Assembly (NCBI RefSeq): GCF_004402695.1 | Contig: NZ_SOFL01000049.1 | Span: 17,059-81,058, forward strand | Reading direction: 5' to 3' | From: Cryobacterium adonitolivorans | GTDB taxonomy: Bacteria; Actinomycetota; Actinomycetes; Actinomycetales; Microbacteriaceae | Length of the DNA: 64,000 bases | The notes under the pieces: generated by a model | Database searches by the model: none | What the model was told of the DNA's origin: nothing | Seen by the model: only the letters and a program-made list of their open reading frames with translations | Position numbers and translations under genes: made by a program | Shown: positions 1 through 9,295 of the stretch, piece by piece | Layout: each line of letters starts with the position of its first letter | How positions within the stretch are numbered: position 1 is the first letter of the stretch

Positions 1-1
1 C

Positions 2-919
2 GAGCGGGAACTGGTGCCCTTCCGCGCCGCCATCACCGCCGGCGCGAAGGCCATCATGACCTCGCACATCCTGCTGCCCCAGGTCGATCCGGAGAACCCC
101 GCGACGCTCTCCTCGCGGGTGCTCGGCGGTCTGTTGCGCACCGAACTGGGCTTTTCGGGCGTCATCGTCAGCGACGCCCTGGACATGAAGGGGGCCAGCG
201 GCGTCCTGGGCATTCCGGGGGCCGCCGTCGCCGCGCTCGCCGCCGGCTGCGATCTGCTCTGCATCGGCACCGAGAACACCCCCGCACAGCTCGATCAGAT
301 CGAGGCCGAGGTCCTGGCCGCCGTGGACGCCGGAACCCTCACCGAGGCCCGGCTCGCCGAGGCCGCCGGCCGCGTTCACCGACTCGCCGCCGGCATCACC
401 GACGAGACCCTGAACATCCCTCTGCCCGATGCCGCGCTGGCCGCGCCCGAGCCGGGTTTCGACACCGGGCGCATCATCGCCTCCTTCGCCGTCAACGAGC
501 ACGCGAAGCTGTGGCTCGCGGCGACGCCGGAGACCTTCTCGGTGGTTCGGCTCGACACGGTGACGAACATCGCCGTTGGCGCTGCGCCCTGGGGCCCGTT
601 CGCCGAGGTGGCCGCCCACCCGGAGTCAGACCTCGCGGCCGCGTGGCGGGCCAGGCCTCTCGTCGGACGCACCGTGGACGACAGTGGGGCGCTGGAGCTT
701 CCCGCCCGGACACCCGTGGTCGTGATCGGCAAGGACAACCATCGGCATCCGTTCATTCGCGACCTGGTCGATGCGCTGCGGGCCGACCGCCGTGACGTGC
801 TCGTGGTCGACATGGGCTGGCCGTCGGATGAGCTGACCTACGCCGACATCGCCACCTTCGGTGCATCCAGGCTTGCCGGGCGCGCGTTGCTCGAGTTGCT
901 GGCGGCCGTACCGGCGTAG
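2..919 (+). CDS. Glycoside hydrolase family 3, beta-N-acetylhexosaminidase-like (5' end outside window)
   Basis: This is the C-terminal 305 residues of a GH3 enzyme; the frame is open from base 2, so the start lies to the left. Seen: the MTSHILLP strand typical of GH3 TIM barrels, then VSDALDMKGA, whose Asp is the usual GH3 nucleophile, then about 170 residues of a C-terminal domain. GH3 beta-N-acetylhexosaminidases (NagZ type) release GlcNAc from chitin or cell-wall fragments. The His-Asp general-acid loop that separates NagZ from beta-glucosidases lies outside the window, so substrate is inferred. The convergent ROK sugar kinase downstream would fit amino-sugar recycling. Confidence 0.8.
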   Translation, partial: ERELVPFRAAITAGAKAIMTSHILLPQVDPENPATLSSRVLGGLLRTELGFSGVIVSDALDMKGASGVLGIPGAAVAALAAGCDLLCIGTENTPAQLDQIEAEVLAAVDAGTLTEARLAEAAGRVHRLAAGITDETLNIPLPDAALAAPEPGFDTGRIIASFAVNEHAKLWLAATPETFSVVRLDTVTNIAVGAAPWGPFAEVAAHPESDLAAAWRARPLVGRTVDDSGALELPARTPVVVIGKDNHRHPFIRDLVDALRADRRDVLVVDMGWPSDELTYADIATFGASRLAGRALLELLAAVPA

Positions 920-1004
920 ATTCGCGCCGGCTGCGGCAGGTCGCGCGGGCGGCGCGAGCGGCGGCGGCGCGCCCGCTGTGGCTCGGTGCGCCCCCTCTGG
1001 CTCG

Positions 1005-1028
1005 GTGCGCCCGCTATAGCGGGCGCAC
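1005..1028. terminator. Perfect 24-base palindrome between convergent genes, possible bidirectional terminator
   Basis: Each 12-base half (GTGCGCCCGCTA and its complement) pairs exactly. It lies between the ends of the GH3 and ROK genes, where a two-way terminator would be useful. There is no T-tract, so intrinsic termination is uncertain. A 15-base direct repeat, TGGCTCGGTGCGCCC, occurs at 979-993 and 998-1012 and its second copy runs into the palindrome. Confidence 0.45.
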
Positions 1029-1118
1029 TGCGCCATACGAGGTGCAGTGAACGAGGTGGGCCGGGCAAGGGGGCGAAGTGGGGTGAGCCAAGTGGGGTGG
1101 GCGAGGTGCGGTGACCGC

Positions 1119-2081
1119 TCAACTCACCAGGTCGCGTGCCCGCAGGGCGCCGCCGAGCAGGCCGGCGTTTTCGCCGATCGACGCCGGCAGGATCTCGGGA
1201 CGCCGGTGAAAGCTCAACAGGGCATTCACCCGCTCGCGCAGCGGAACGAATAATTGGTCGCCCGCCTGTGCCAGCCCGCCACCGATCACTATCGCCTCCG
1301 GCGCGAGAATCGCGGCCAGCTGGGCGATGCTCAGGGCGAGTGCGTCCAGTGCCTCGTGCCAGATCATCGACGCCGCGGGGTCGCCGGAGCGGGCCAGTGA
1401 CAGCACCGCGCGCGCGCCGCGCAAACTGATACCCGTGACCTCCTCGTAGCGACGCACGATCGCGCCGGCCGAGGCGACGGTCTCCAGGCAGCCCCGGGAG
1501 CCGCAGCCGCAGAGCGTTCCGCTGGGGTGAACGATCGAATGGCCGATCTCGCCCGCGTAGCCCCCACCGGTGTGCGCCCGGCCGTTGATGAACAGCGAAC
1601 CGGCGATTCCGGTGCCGATGACCAGCACGACCACGTTGCGATAGGGCCGGGCGGCGCCGAGCCGGAACTCGGCCTCCCCGGCGGCCCGCACGTCGTGCGA
1701 GAAGGTGGTGGGCAGGTGGATGAGCTCTTCGGTCAGTCGCTTGAACGGCACGTTCGACCAGTGCAGGTTGGTGGACAGCACGCCGATACCCGCGTCGTCG
1801 TCGACGACGCCAGGGGCGAGCAGACCCACGGCCCGGGGGTGCACCCCCGGAAAGTCCGCGGCGAACTGCAGCGTGAGCTCCTGCACCCGGGCGATGACCG
1901 AGAAGGCCGTGCGTTCGCCGTCGAGCGGTGTCGGCGTGCGACTGAGGCCCAGCATGCGGCCGGATGCGTCAAAGAGCGCGGCCTTGGTGTCGGTGCCGCC
2001 GACATCGACGGCGATCACGGCCTCGCCGTTGCCGAGCGGGAGGGCCTGGTCGACAGCCGAAGTGAGGGTCACGGCGGTCAT
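1119..2081 (-). CDS. ROK family sugar kinase
   Basis: A 320-residue ROK protein. Seen: the phosphate-binding DVGGTDTKAAL near residues 26-36, the glycine-rich IGTGIAGS segment, EIGH, and the ROK zinc motif CGCGSRGC followed by LE. There is no N-terminal winged helix, so it is the kinase branch (glucokinase or N-acetylglucosamine/mannosamine kinase) rather than the NagC/XylR repressor branch. It acts in the cytoplasm, phosphorylating a sugar with ATP. The convergent GH3 hexosaminidase suggests an amino sugar, but glucose is equally possible from sequence. ATG start; its 227-base upstream region is shared divergently with release factor 3. Confidence 0.85.
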   Translation of the reverse strand: MTAVTLTSAVDQALPLGNGEAVIAVDVGGTDTKAALFDASGRMLGLSRTPTPLDGERTAFSVIARVQELTLQFAADFPGVHPRAVGLLAPGVVDDDAGIGVLSTNLHWSNVPFKRLTEELIHLPTTFSHDVRAAGEAEFRLGAARPYRNVVVLVIGTGIAGSLFINGRAHTGGGYAGEIGHSIVHPSGTLCGCGSRGCLETVASAGAIVRRYEEVTGISLRGARAVLSLARSGDPAASMIWHEALDALALSIAQLAAILAPEAIVIGGGLAQAGDQLFVPLRERVNALLSFHRRPEILPASIGENAGLLGGALRARDLVS

Positions 2082-2192
2082 GGCGGGGGCTCCTCAGCGG
2101 TAGGCGAGTGTGGCGGGGCAAGAAACCGGCCAAGAGTGTGCTCGTGCTGCGTCAACTGCCTGTGAGGACATCATCCCATGCGCCGACGCTGT

Positions 2193-2211
2193 TTGTAAAG
2201 GATGGTAACAA
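2193..2211. promoter_or_regulatory. Imperfect inverted repeat in the divergent ROK/prfC intergenic region
   Basis: TTGTAA, a 7-base spacer, then TAACAA (5 of 6 positions pair), in an AT-rich patch about 110 bases upstream of the ROK start. It resembles a repressor site for a sugar regulator, but no regulator can be assigned from the window. Confidence 0.3.
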
Positions 2212-2308
2212 TTAGCGGGGAGGAGTTGGCCAGTCGCGCAGGTTAGGTTTGAAGAACGCGTGCGCGCAAGCGCCGTATTGACAGACATATAGAGGTAGGA
2301 ACTGAGCA

Positions 2309-3946
2309 GTGGCTGAAGCAACCGTGACCCCGGGCACCGAGGTGTCCCCGAAAGAGGTCGAGGCCCAGGCCGTGCGCCGGCGCACCTTCGCCGTCATTTC
2401 CCACCCCGACGCGGGAAAGTCCACGCTCACCGAGGCACTGCTGCTGCACGCGCACGCCATCACCACCGCCGGCGCCACGCACGGCAAGGCCGGCCGCCGC
2501 GGCACTGTCTCCGACTGGATGACCATGGAGCAGGAACGTGGCATCTCGATCACCTCCGCCGCCATCCAGTTCGAATACCGCGACAGCGTGATCAACCTCG
2601 TCGACACCCCCGGCCACGCCGACTTCTCCGAGGACACCTTCCGGGTGCTCTCGGCGGTGGATGCCGCCGTGATGCTCGTCGACGCCAGCAAGGGCCTCGA
2701 GGTGCAGACCATGAAGCTCTTCGAGGTGTGCAAGCAGCGCAACCTTCCCGTCATCACCGTGATCAACAAGTGGGACCGGCCGGGCTCCGCCGCGCTCGAC
2801 CTGATGGACGAGATCCGCACCCGCACCGGCCTGATCCCCACCCCGCTCACCTGGCCGGTGGGCATCGCGGGCGACTTCCGCGGCGTCATCGAGCGTGACA
2901 GCTCCGACTTCATCCGCTTCAACCGCACCGCAGGTGGCGCCACCCGCGCTGACTTCGAGCGCACCACCGCCGACGAAGCGGCCGAGGCCGAGGGCGATGC
3001 CTGGGTCACCGCCGCCGAGGAGTCCGAACTGCTCGCAGAGGAGGGCCAGAACCACGACGAGGACATGTTCCTGGATGGCGTGACCACCCCGGTGCTGTTC
3101 TCCGCCGCGGTGCTCAACTTCGGTGTGCAGCACATCCTGGACACCCTGGTGGACTTCGCCCCGCCCGCCGAGGCGCGCCTGGACGCCGCCGGCGGCCACC
3201 GCCCGGTGACCAGCCCGTTCTCCGGCTTCGTCTTCAAGGTGCAGTCCGGCATGAACTCCTCGCACCGCGACTACGTCGCGTTCGTGCGGGTGTGCTCCGG
3301 CCAGTTCCGCCGCGGCATGGTCGTCACCCACTCCGCCACCGGCCGGCCGTTCGCCACCAAGTATGCCCAACAGCTGTTCGGCAAGGACCGTGAGGTGGCC
3401 GAGGAGGCCTGGCCAGGCGACATCGTCGGCCTGGTCAACGCCTCCGCGCTGCGGGTCGGTGACTCGATCCACGAGGGCGCCCCCGCCGTCACCTTCCCGC
3501 CGCTGCCGATGTTCGCGCCCGCGCACTTCCGTGCCGTGCGCCCCGCCGACACCAGCAAGCACAAGCAGTTCCGCCGCGGCATCGACCAGCTCGACCACGA
3601 GGGCGTCATCCAGGTGATGCGCTCGGACTTGCGTGGCGACCAGGCGCCTGTGCTCGGCGCCGTCGGCCCGATGCAGTTCGAGGTCGTCGAGGAGCGGATG
3701 TCGCACGACTTCGGCGCCGCCATCCGCAGCGACGTGCTGCCGTACCAGCTGGCCCGCCGCACCGACAAGGAGAGCGCGCTGATCCTCGGCCACGACCGTC
3801 AGGTGGAGGTGCTCCGCCGCAGCGACGGCACCCTGCTGGCCCTTTTCAGCACCCCGTGGCGCCTGCGCAATACCGTGCGCGACCACCCCGAACTGCTGCT
3901 CGAAGACCTGGCCGGCGGCGGGCCTGTCGACGAGGTGCGCTACTAG
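2309..3946 (+). CDS. prfC: Peptide chain release factor 3
   Basis: A 545-residue translational GTPase that recycles RF1/RF2 from the ribosome after termination. Seen: P-loop SHPDAGKST at residues 31-39, the switch segment MEQERGISIT, DTPGHADFSEDT (G3) and NKWD (G4), then EF-G-like domains II and III. The usual length is about 530 residues. GTG start preceded by AGGTAGGA eight bases upstream. The body is intact and runs alone, with no co-oriented neighbour in the same transcription unit. Confidence 0.95.
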   Translation: MAEATVTPGTEVSPKEVEAQAVRRRTFAVISHPDAGKSTLTEALLLHAHAITTAGATHGKAGRRGTVSDWMTMEQERGISITSAAIQFEYRDSVINLVDTPGHADFSEDTFRVLSAVDAAVMLVDASKGLEVQTMKLFEVCKQRNLPVITVINKWDRPGSAALDLMDEIRTRTGLIPTPLTWPVGIAGDFRGVIERDSSDFIRFNRTAGGATRADFERTTADEAAEAEGDAWVTAAEESELLAEEGQNHDEDMFLDGVTTPVLFSAAVLNFGVQHILDTLVDFAPPAEARLDAAGGHRPVTSPFSGFVFKVQSGMNSSHRDYVAFVRVCSGQFRRGMVVTHSATGRPFATKYAQQLFGKDREVAEEAWPGDIVGLVNASALRVGDSIHEGAPAVTFPPLPMFAPAHFRAVRPADTSKHKQFRRGIDQLDHEGVIQVMRSDLRGDQAPVLGAVGPMQFEVVEERMSHDFGAAIRSDVLPYQLARRTDKESALILGHDRQVEVLRRSDGTLLALFSTPWRLRNTVRDHPELLLEDLAGGGPVDEVRY

Positions 3947-4043
3947 CTAGCCCAATCCGGAATCACGTGGTCCCCGAACTACACTCAGAAGCCTAAACAA
4001 CCAGGGAATCGCCCATGTGGCGCCAACGACAGGGGAGAGTGTC

Positions 4044-4220
4044 ATGAAGTCTTTCGCGTGCGGAGATGTGGTGCCAGGGTGCACGGCGAGTTGGGTCAGT
4101 TCCACAGATGACGAAATTCTCGTTCTCGTTGCTCAGCATGCGAGCGCCGTACACGCCATCGACGCGGTGAGCCCCGAGCTGGTCCAGAGCGTCATGGACC
4201 GGATCGTGGTCGTCTCCTGA
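4044..4220 (+). CDS. DUF1059 small protein
   Basis: A 58-residue protein starting MKSFACGDVVPGC, the hallmark of the DUF1059 family (small proteins with two conserved Cys and a C-terminal His/Val helix; function unknown, metal binding suspected). Seen: Cys6 and Cys13 and the helix EILVLVAQHA. A GGGGAGA ribosome site ends six bases before the ATG, which decides this start over an upstream in-frame GTG at 4017. The EAL gene follows 42 bases downstream. Confidence 0.75.
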   Translation: MKSFACGDVVPGCTASWVSSTDDEILVLVAQHASAVHAIDAVSPELVQSVMDRIVVVS

Positions 4221-4261
4221 CGACACCACTGTCCCCGTCCGGGTGGGCCGAACTACTGGAT

Positions 4262-5317
4262 GTGGTCGCCGCCGGAACCGGGGTATCAGCCGCCTTCCAG
4301 CCGATTGTGGACACCGCCCGCGGCATCGTGGTGGGGTTCGAGGGCCTGGCCCGTTTCGAGATGCCCGCGGGGATCAGCGTCGAGGACCTCTTCGCCCAGG
4401 CGCGCGCCTCGAACCGGTCCGCGGAGGTCGAAGCGCGCTGCCTGCGGATCATTCTCGCGGAACGCGGCTCGGTTCCGGCCAACTGCTTCATCACCGTGAA
4501 CGTATCGCCCCACGTGCTTGGACACGAGTCCATCCGGCAGGTGTGGCAGGACAATGCCGACCTCGCCGGAGTGTTCGTGGAGCTCACCGAACAGTCCGCC
4601 ATTGAATCCGCCGCCGACCTCGAACCCGAGCTCGACGCTATCCGGGGAGCGGGCGGCCTGATCGCCGTCGACGACCTCGGCTCGGGCTACGCCGGTCTCA
4701 GCCGTCTGCTCGCGCTCAAACCCGAACTGATCAAACTCGACCGGGAACTCATTCAGGGCATCGACACCGACGAGGCGAAACGAGCGCTGGTCGAGATGAT
4801 CGGCACCTTCGCCAACCGCATCGACTGCTGGGTTTTGGCCGAGGGCATCGAAACCGCGGCTGAGTACGACACCATCACCGCGCTCGGGGTGCCGCTCGCG
4901 CAGGGCTATTATCTCGCCCGGCCCGGTCCCGCGTGGCCCGCTCTGGCCAAGCCGGTGTTGCCGAGTGCGGTGCCGCAGCCCGTTCCCGTCGTGCGCGACC
5001 TGCTCGACGTCGCTCCCGCCGTGGAGTCGGTGGCCGCCGCAGCCAGGATTTTCACCGATCACGCGGAGGTGCGCACCGTGGTGCTCATCGACCACCACGG
5101 CCGGCCTCGCTCGGTTCTCGACAGCGAGAGCGCCCACCTCGGGGTCACCACCGACGCCGTGCGGGTGAACCTCGACACTCCCGTGCGGGATGCCCTGCTG
5201 CGCGCGATCACCCGCGACAGCACGCAGCGTTTCGATCCTCTGATCGCCACCGACAACGCCGGCCGCTACGCCGGTATTGTGCGCCTGGAACGCCTCATCA
5301 CTACCGCGCTTCAGTAA
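4262..5317 (+). CDS. EAL-domain protein, probable cyclic-di-GMP phosphodiesterase
   Basis: A 351-residue cytoplasmic protein with a single EAL domain over about residues 5-235 and no GGDEF partner. The signature EAL reads EGL (residues 27-29), but the other metal and catalytic positions known from the family are visible: NVSP, ELTE, VDDLGSGYAG, IKLDRELI, AEGIE and QGYYLARP. It may therefore be active. Residues 240-351 resemble a degenerate CBS-like sensor pair (inference). The GTG start is the first recognised start, yet the frame stays open upstream and encodes WAELLD just before it, which looks like family sequence, so the true start may be a rare codon such as CTG 4229. Confidence 0.8.
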   Translation: MVAAGTGVSAAFQPIVDTARGIVVGFEGLARFEMPAGISVEDLFAQARASNRSAEVEARCLRIILAERGSVPANCFITVNVSPHVLGHESIRQVWQDNADLAGVFVELTEQSAIESAADLEPELDAIRGAGGLIAVDDLGSGYAGLSRLLALKPELIKLDRELIQGIDTDEAKRALVEMIGTFANRIDCWVLAEGIETAAEYDTITALGVPLAQGYYLARPGPAWPALAKPVLPSAVPQPVPVVRDLLDVAPAVESVAAAARIFTDHAEVRTVVLIDHHGRPRSVLDSESAHLGVTTDAVRVNLDTPVRDALLRAITRDSTQRFDPLIATDNAGRYAGIVRLERLITTALQ

Positions 5318-5372
5318 GCACGTCAGTCGCGGCGGGAGCGCGCCTGTACCCTGCCGGTGCTGGCGACCGGGC

Positions 5373-5858
5373 TCAGGTTTCTAAGAGTGCCCGCAGCCGG
5401 TCGAGATCGACCCCGTCCCGGGTGTCGACGAAGTACTCGCCCTGCCACTTCTGGGTGCGGATGGCCTGGGCGTTGTCGGTGGGGGACCACGGAGGATAGA
5501 CCCGGAGGCCGCGCTTGCCGCCGACGCCGGCCACCGAGCCGATGCCGTGGCGCTGCAGCGCCGACCGGGGGAACACGAACTGTCCCGCGTTCTGGCCCTC
5601 CGTGGTGATGATCACCAGCAGGTCGACGTCGTCGGCGGGGAACGGTTCCGTGGCTCCTGTGGTCGAGCGCCGCCAGACGGCGACGAACAGGCCGACCTTG
5701 GTCGGGGTCAGCTTGCCGACGCGGAAGCGCAGGCGCTGCGAGCCGATCCGGGTCACAGCCGCGCCGTACTCACCGTTGTCGGTTTCGGCGATCGCGGGCT
5801 CCACACCGCCCAGCGGCTCGAACAGCGTCATGGCCAGTGCTACCTCTGGATGCATCAC
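5373..5858 (-). CDS. MepB family protein
   Basis: A 161-residue protein with the conserved MepB blocks: KLTPTKVGLFVAVWRR, the VFPRSAL strand, GKRGLRVYPPW and TQKWQGEYF. MepB was named for a gene next to the staphylococcal MepA efflux pump; its biochemical role is not established. The start GTG overlaps the modC stop by 4 bases (GTGA), so it is translationally coupled to the molybdate operon; a second start, ATG 5855, lies one codon in. Why it travels with modABC is unknown. Confidence 0.8.
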   Translation of the reverse strand: MMHPEVALAMTLFEPLGGVEPAIAETDNGEYGAAVTRIGSQRLRFRVGKLTPTKVGLFVAVWRRSTTGATEPFPADDVDLLVIITTEGQNAGQFVFPRSALQRHGIGSVAGVGGKRGLRVYPPWSPTDNAQAIRTQKWQGEYFVDTRDGVDLDRLRALLET

Positions 5859-6940
5859 GATGGTGTGGACCTTTCGGATCTGCCGGTGGGGTAGACCATG
5901 GCGGCAGCAGGCGGAATCGAGAACCAGAGCGCAGACCCCACGGCCGAATCAAGCCCTGCGGCGTCCCTCGGGCTCACGTCCGCGGCAAGCAGAGCGCTTC
6001 GCGCCCGCACGAAATCACCCCGGGGTTCGAGGTCGATCAGCTCGGCGCGCACGCTGGTGCGGGCCGGATCGGCCGGTTCTTCCAACGACACCGTGACCGC
6101 TGCGGGCCTCACCGCGAGGGAGATCTGTTCGCCCTGGGCGCCGGCCGAGCCGGCGTCGATGGGGATCGACGCCGGGGGATCTGCGACGACCAGGGTGTTC
6201 CCCCGTCGGATCCCGGTGATCAGGTTCAGCCCGGCGAGCCCGGCCGCGAAGGCGCTCCCCGGACGATCGAGCACCTCCGCGGGTGTTCCCTGGTCGACGA
6301 CCCTGCCGTCTTCGACGATCACCACGCGGTCGGCGAGGGTGTACGCGTCGAGCACATCGTGGGTCACGATCACGGCGCTGCAATCGGCCAATACCCGGCG
6401 CAGCATCCGCCGCACCGCCGGTGCCACCGATACGTCCAGCGCGGCCAGCGGTTCGTCGAGCAGTAACAGGCCGGGGTCGGACGCGAGCGCCCGAGCTACC
6501 GCGATCCGCTGGGCCTGCCCGCCCGAGAGCTCGGCCGGGCGCCGGGCCGAGAGCGCCTCGGCATCCACCTCGCGCAGCCACCGGGTCGCTCTCTGGCGCG
6601 CGCGGCTCGCCGGCGCACCCGCGCTGCGCGGTCCGAAGGCCACGTTGTCGAGCACGCTCAGGTGCGGGAACAGCAGCGGCTCCTGCGCCAGCAGGGAGAC
6701 GCCGCGCTGGTGCGGTGGCCGCCAGAAACGGCGACCGGGCCCGGCCGGCAGGTCGAACAGAACGGTGCCGTTGAGTTCGCAGCGCCCGGAGTCGGGTGTG
6801 ACCAACCCGGCAATGGTGTTGAGCAGGGTGGACTTGCCGGCGCCGTTGGGCCCCAGGATCGCGACCGTCTCGCCGGAAGCCACGTCCAGGTGCAGGCGCA
6901 CGTCGCGTTCGGCGACGTGCAGGTCGAGGGAGAAGGTCAC
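5855..6940 (-). CDS. modC: Molybdate ABC transporter ATP-binding protein
   Basis: A 361-residue ABC ATPase that powers molybdate import with ModB and ModA. Seen: Walker [10 protein letters not shown] at about 30-38, Q-loop AQEPLLFPH, signature LSGGQAQR, Walker [14 protein letters not shown]-loop VTHD, and a C-terminal extension ending in a TOBE/Mop-like domain with [13 protein letters not shown] start overlapping the modB stop by 4 bases. Length and order (modA, modB, modC) match the usual operon. Confidence 0.92.
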   Translation of the reverse strand: MTFSLDLHVAERDVRLHLDVASGETVAILGPNGAGKSTLLNTIAGLVTPDSGRCELNGTVLFDLPAGPGRRFWRPPHQRGVSLLAQEPLLFPHLSVLDNVAFGPRSAGAPASRARQRATRWLREVDAEALSARRPAELSGGQAQRIAVARALASDPGLLLLDEPLAALDVSVAPAVRRMLRRVLADCSAVIVTHDVLDAYTLADRVVIVEDGRVVDQGTPAEVLDRPGSAFAAGLAGLNLITGIRRGNTLVVADPPASIPIDAGSAGAQGEQISLAVRPAAVTVSLEEPADPARTSVRAELIDLEPRGDFVRARSALLAADVSPRDAAGLDSAVGSALWFSIPPAAAMVYPTGRSERSTPS

Positions 6941-7731
6941 GAGAGCGCCCGCGCCCGCCGACGGGAGGGCTCACCGGTGCGATGGGCCAGGCTCACGATG
7001 ATGACGGCCACGATCACCAGCACCAGCGACAGGGCCACGGCGGTGTCGGGGTCGGTCTCCCGCTGCAGGTAGATTTCCAGCGGCAGGGTGCGGGTGGTGC
7101 CCTGCAGGCTGCCGGCGAAGGTGAGGGTGGCCCCGAACTCGCCGAGTGCCCTGGCGAACGACAGCACCGCGCCCGACAGCATCGCCGGCAGCACCAGGGG
7201 CAGGGTGATCCGGCGGAGCACCGTGGTGGGGCTCGCGCCGAGGGTGGCGCCGACGGCTTCGTATCGGCTGCCCACCGTGCGCAGGGCACCCTCCAGGCTC
7301 AGCACCAGGAACGGCAGGGCGACAAAGGTCTGAGCGATCACGACGGCGGTAGTGGAGAAGGCGATCTCGATGCCAAGGAGTTCGAAGGTCTGCCCGAGCA
7401 GCCCGCGGCGGCCGAAGGTGTATAGCAAGGCGATGCCTCCCACGACCGGGGGGAGCACGAGGGGGAGCAGCACCAGCGAGCGGAGCACCTTCTGTCCCCA
7501 GAAGTCGGTGCGTGCCAGCACCAGCGCCATCGGCACGCCGAAGATCACACACAGCACCGTGGCGGCCAGCGACGTGCGCAGGCTCAGGAGCAGGGCGGCC
7601 ACCGAGGACTCCGAGCTGATCAGCGGCACGAACTCCGCCCAGTTCACCCTGAGAACCATCGCCACGAGCGGCAGCAGAACGAAGGCCGCGCCGATGGCGG
7701 CCATGGCGATGACCCAGCGGGGAAGCGTCAT
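6937..7731 (-). CDS. modB: Molybdate ABC transporter permease
   Basis: A 264-residue inner-membrane permease with about five to six hydrophobic segments. Seen: the coupling-loop EAA motif around [21 protein letters not shown], and [13 protein letters not shown], typical of ModB/CysT permeases. It lies between modA (4-base gap) and modC (4-base overlap), which fixes its role in molybdate or tungstate uptake. Confidence 0.92.
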   Translation of the reverse strand: MTLPRWVIAMAAIGAAFVLLPLVAMVLRVNWAEFVPLISSESSVAALLLSLRTSLAATVLCVIFGVPMALVLARTDFWGQKVLRSLVLLPLVLPPVVGGIALLYTFGRRGLLGQTFELLGIEIAFSTTAVVIAQTFVALPFLVLSLEGALRTVGSRYEAVGATLGASPTTVLRRITLPLVLPAMLSGAVLSFARALGEFGATLTFAGSLQGTTRTLPLEIYLQRETDPDTAVALSLVLVIVAVIIVSLAHRTGEPSRRRARALS

Positions 7732-7735
7732 GAGG

Positions 7736-8536
7736 CTACGGCGCCCCGAAGCCCGCGGCCCGCAGCACCGCGGCGCCGTCGCTGCCCGTGACGAAGTCGA
7801 CGAACGCCCGGGCCACGTCGGCGGATGCCGAGCCGGTCACGGGCGCGATCGGGTAGGTATTGACGGCGCTGGCGGACTCGGTGAACTCGATGCCCTCGAC
7901 GGCGTCGCCCGCGGCGGCGACGTCGGTGACGTAGACCAGGCCGGCGTCCGCTTCACGTGAAGTGACCTTGCCGAGCACATCGGTGACGGAGGATTCTTCG
8001 CTCACCGGGGTGAGCGTGACGCCGGCGGTCGCAGCCACCGTCTTGGCCGCCCGGCCGCAGGGCACCTCGGGCGCGCAGACGACGAGCCTGACGTCCGGGC
8101 CGGCCAGGTCGGCGAAGTCGGTGATGCCCGCGGGGTTTCCCGGCGGCACCGCTATCGTCAGGACATTGGTGGCGAAGTCGACGGGTGTGCCGTCGGTGAG
8201 CGCCGCATCCGTGAGCCTGGTCATGTTCGTGGTGTCCGCAGAAGCGAACACATCGGCCGGTGCGCCCTCGATGATCTGGGTGACGAGTGCGGAAGAGCCG
8301 GCGAAGTTCAGCGCCACCGTGGTGCCCGGGTTGTCGGCTTCGAAGGTCTCGGCGAGGTCGGTGAAGGTGGCCTGCAGCGACGCGGCGGCGTACACGGTGA
8401 TGTCACCCTCGAGCGTGGCGGCCGAGCCGGTCGGTGCGGTGGCCGCGGGGGTCGCGGGTGCGCATCCGGTGAGGGCCAGGGCGATACCGAAGACGGTCGC
8501 GGCAACGAGGACACGCGAAGCGCGGGTCACGGTCAT
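7736..8536 (-). CDS. modA: Molybdate-binding lipoprotein
   Basis: A 266-residue periplasmic-type binding protein of the molybdate family. Seen: a signal peptide with lipobox LTGC near residue 22, then the ModA hallmarks [24 protein letters not shown] and ADVFASAD. It is anchored outside the membrane and delivers molybdate to ModBC. The ATG at 8536 is chosen because it overlaps the upstream regulator stop (ATGA) and begins the signal peptide; the frame is open further upstream but that part lies inside the regulator gene. Confidence 0.92.
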   Translation of the reverse strand: MTVTRASRVLVAATVFGIALALTGCAPATPAATAPTGSAATLEGDITVYAAASLQATFTDLAETFEADNPGTTVALNFAGSSALVTQIIEGAPADVFASADTTNMTRLTDAALTDGTPVDFATNVLTIAVPPGNPAGITDFADLAGPDVRLVVCAPEVPCGRAAKTVAATAGVTLTPVSEESSVTDVLGKVTSREADAGLVYVTDVAAAGDAVEGIEFTESASAVNTYPIAPVTGSASADVARAFVDFVTGSDGAAVLRAAGFGAP

Positions 8537-8937
8537 ACTCGTCCCTGTGGCGTTTCGACGATGACCGTCGTGGCCTTGACCACGGCGATCGCGACCGAGC
8601 CGAGTTCCAGGCCGAGCTCGCGCACAGCTTCGCTGCTCATCAACGACACGACCCGGTGCGGGCCGCACTGGATCTCGACCTGGGCCATCACCGTGTCCAT
8701 GACGATATCCGTCACGAGGCCCACGAACCGGTTGCGGGCCGACCGGCCGATGACGGACGGGTCCTCCGGCAGCACCGCGTTCTTGCGCGCGAGCTGGGCC
8801 AGCGCCAAACCGTCGACGACGGTGCGTGACGAGGCGTCCTTCGAGCTGGGCAGCACTCCATTGTCGATCCACCGGCGCACGGTGTCGTCGCTGACACTCA
8901 AGAACGCCGCGGCGTCTTTAATGCGTATCTGAGGCAT
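8533..8937 (-). CDS. HTH-Mop regulator of the molybdate operon
   Basis: A 134-residue protein with an N-terminal MerR/excisionase-like helix-turn-helix (AAAFLSVSDDTVRRWIDNG) and a C-terminal Mop/TOBE molybdate-binding domain from about residue 65 (GRSARNRFVGLV onward). This two-domain form is common ahead of modABC in actinomycetes and is thought to sense molybdate and control the operon. It is first in the operon and overlaps modA by 4 bases. ATG 8937 is preferred over an upstream GTG at 8946. Confidence 0.82.
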   Translation of the reverse strand: MPQIRIKDAAAFLSVSDDTVRRWIDNGVLPSSKDASSRTVVDGLALAQLARKNAVLPEDPSVIGRSARNRFVGLVTDIVMDTVMAQVEIQCGPHRVVSLMSSEAVRELGLELGSVAIAVVKATTVIVETPQGRV

Positions 8938-9046
8938 GGGAAACACTCTAGCTCCGATTTCGCGGAGTCAAGCCGGGTTGCGGCCCGCATCCGCGCTCGG
9001 ATAGCCGTCATGGACGGTCTGGTGCGTGGGGCCGCCGGGCCGATGC

Positions 9047-9295
9047 CTAGTTGGACCGCCGCGGGCGCCGGCGCGGAAAACGCGGCTTCCAGCGGGGCTG
9101 AACGGCGGGAGGTTCGTCCTCACCCAGGCGCGGGAGGACGACGGGCAGGTGCGCCACCGACGACGTCGCGGAACCGGGGCCGATGTTCAGTGCGTCGAAG
9201 AGCACCAGCGCCGTTTTCAGTGCCGCCTGAACGATCGTGCGCCCCAGGTGTATCACTCGTGCGGTGAACGGACCTCGGGCGCGACTCCCGGTCAC
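9047..9295 (-). CDS. Small hypothetical protein coupled to the epimerase
   Basis: An 82-residue frame whose GTG start overlaps the stop of the epimerase gene as GTGA (9292-9295), the same coupling seen between many true genes here. The sequence has a hydrophobic middle (TIVQAALKTALVLFDALNIG) and a strongly basic, proline-rich tail (KPRFPRRRPRRSN). I do not recognise a family. The coupling is the main evidence that it is real. Confidence 0.5.
   Translation of the reverse strand: MTGSRARGPFTARVIHLGRTIVQAALKTALVLFDALNIGPGSATSSVAHLPVVLPRLGEDEPPAVQPRWKPRFPRRRPRRSN

Noticed and set aside
2243..3886. Long minus-strand open frame opposite prfC
   Set aside because: It mirrors a well-conserved release factor on the other strand; its composition is that of antisense GC-rich DNA and no family motif is visible.
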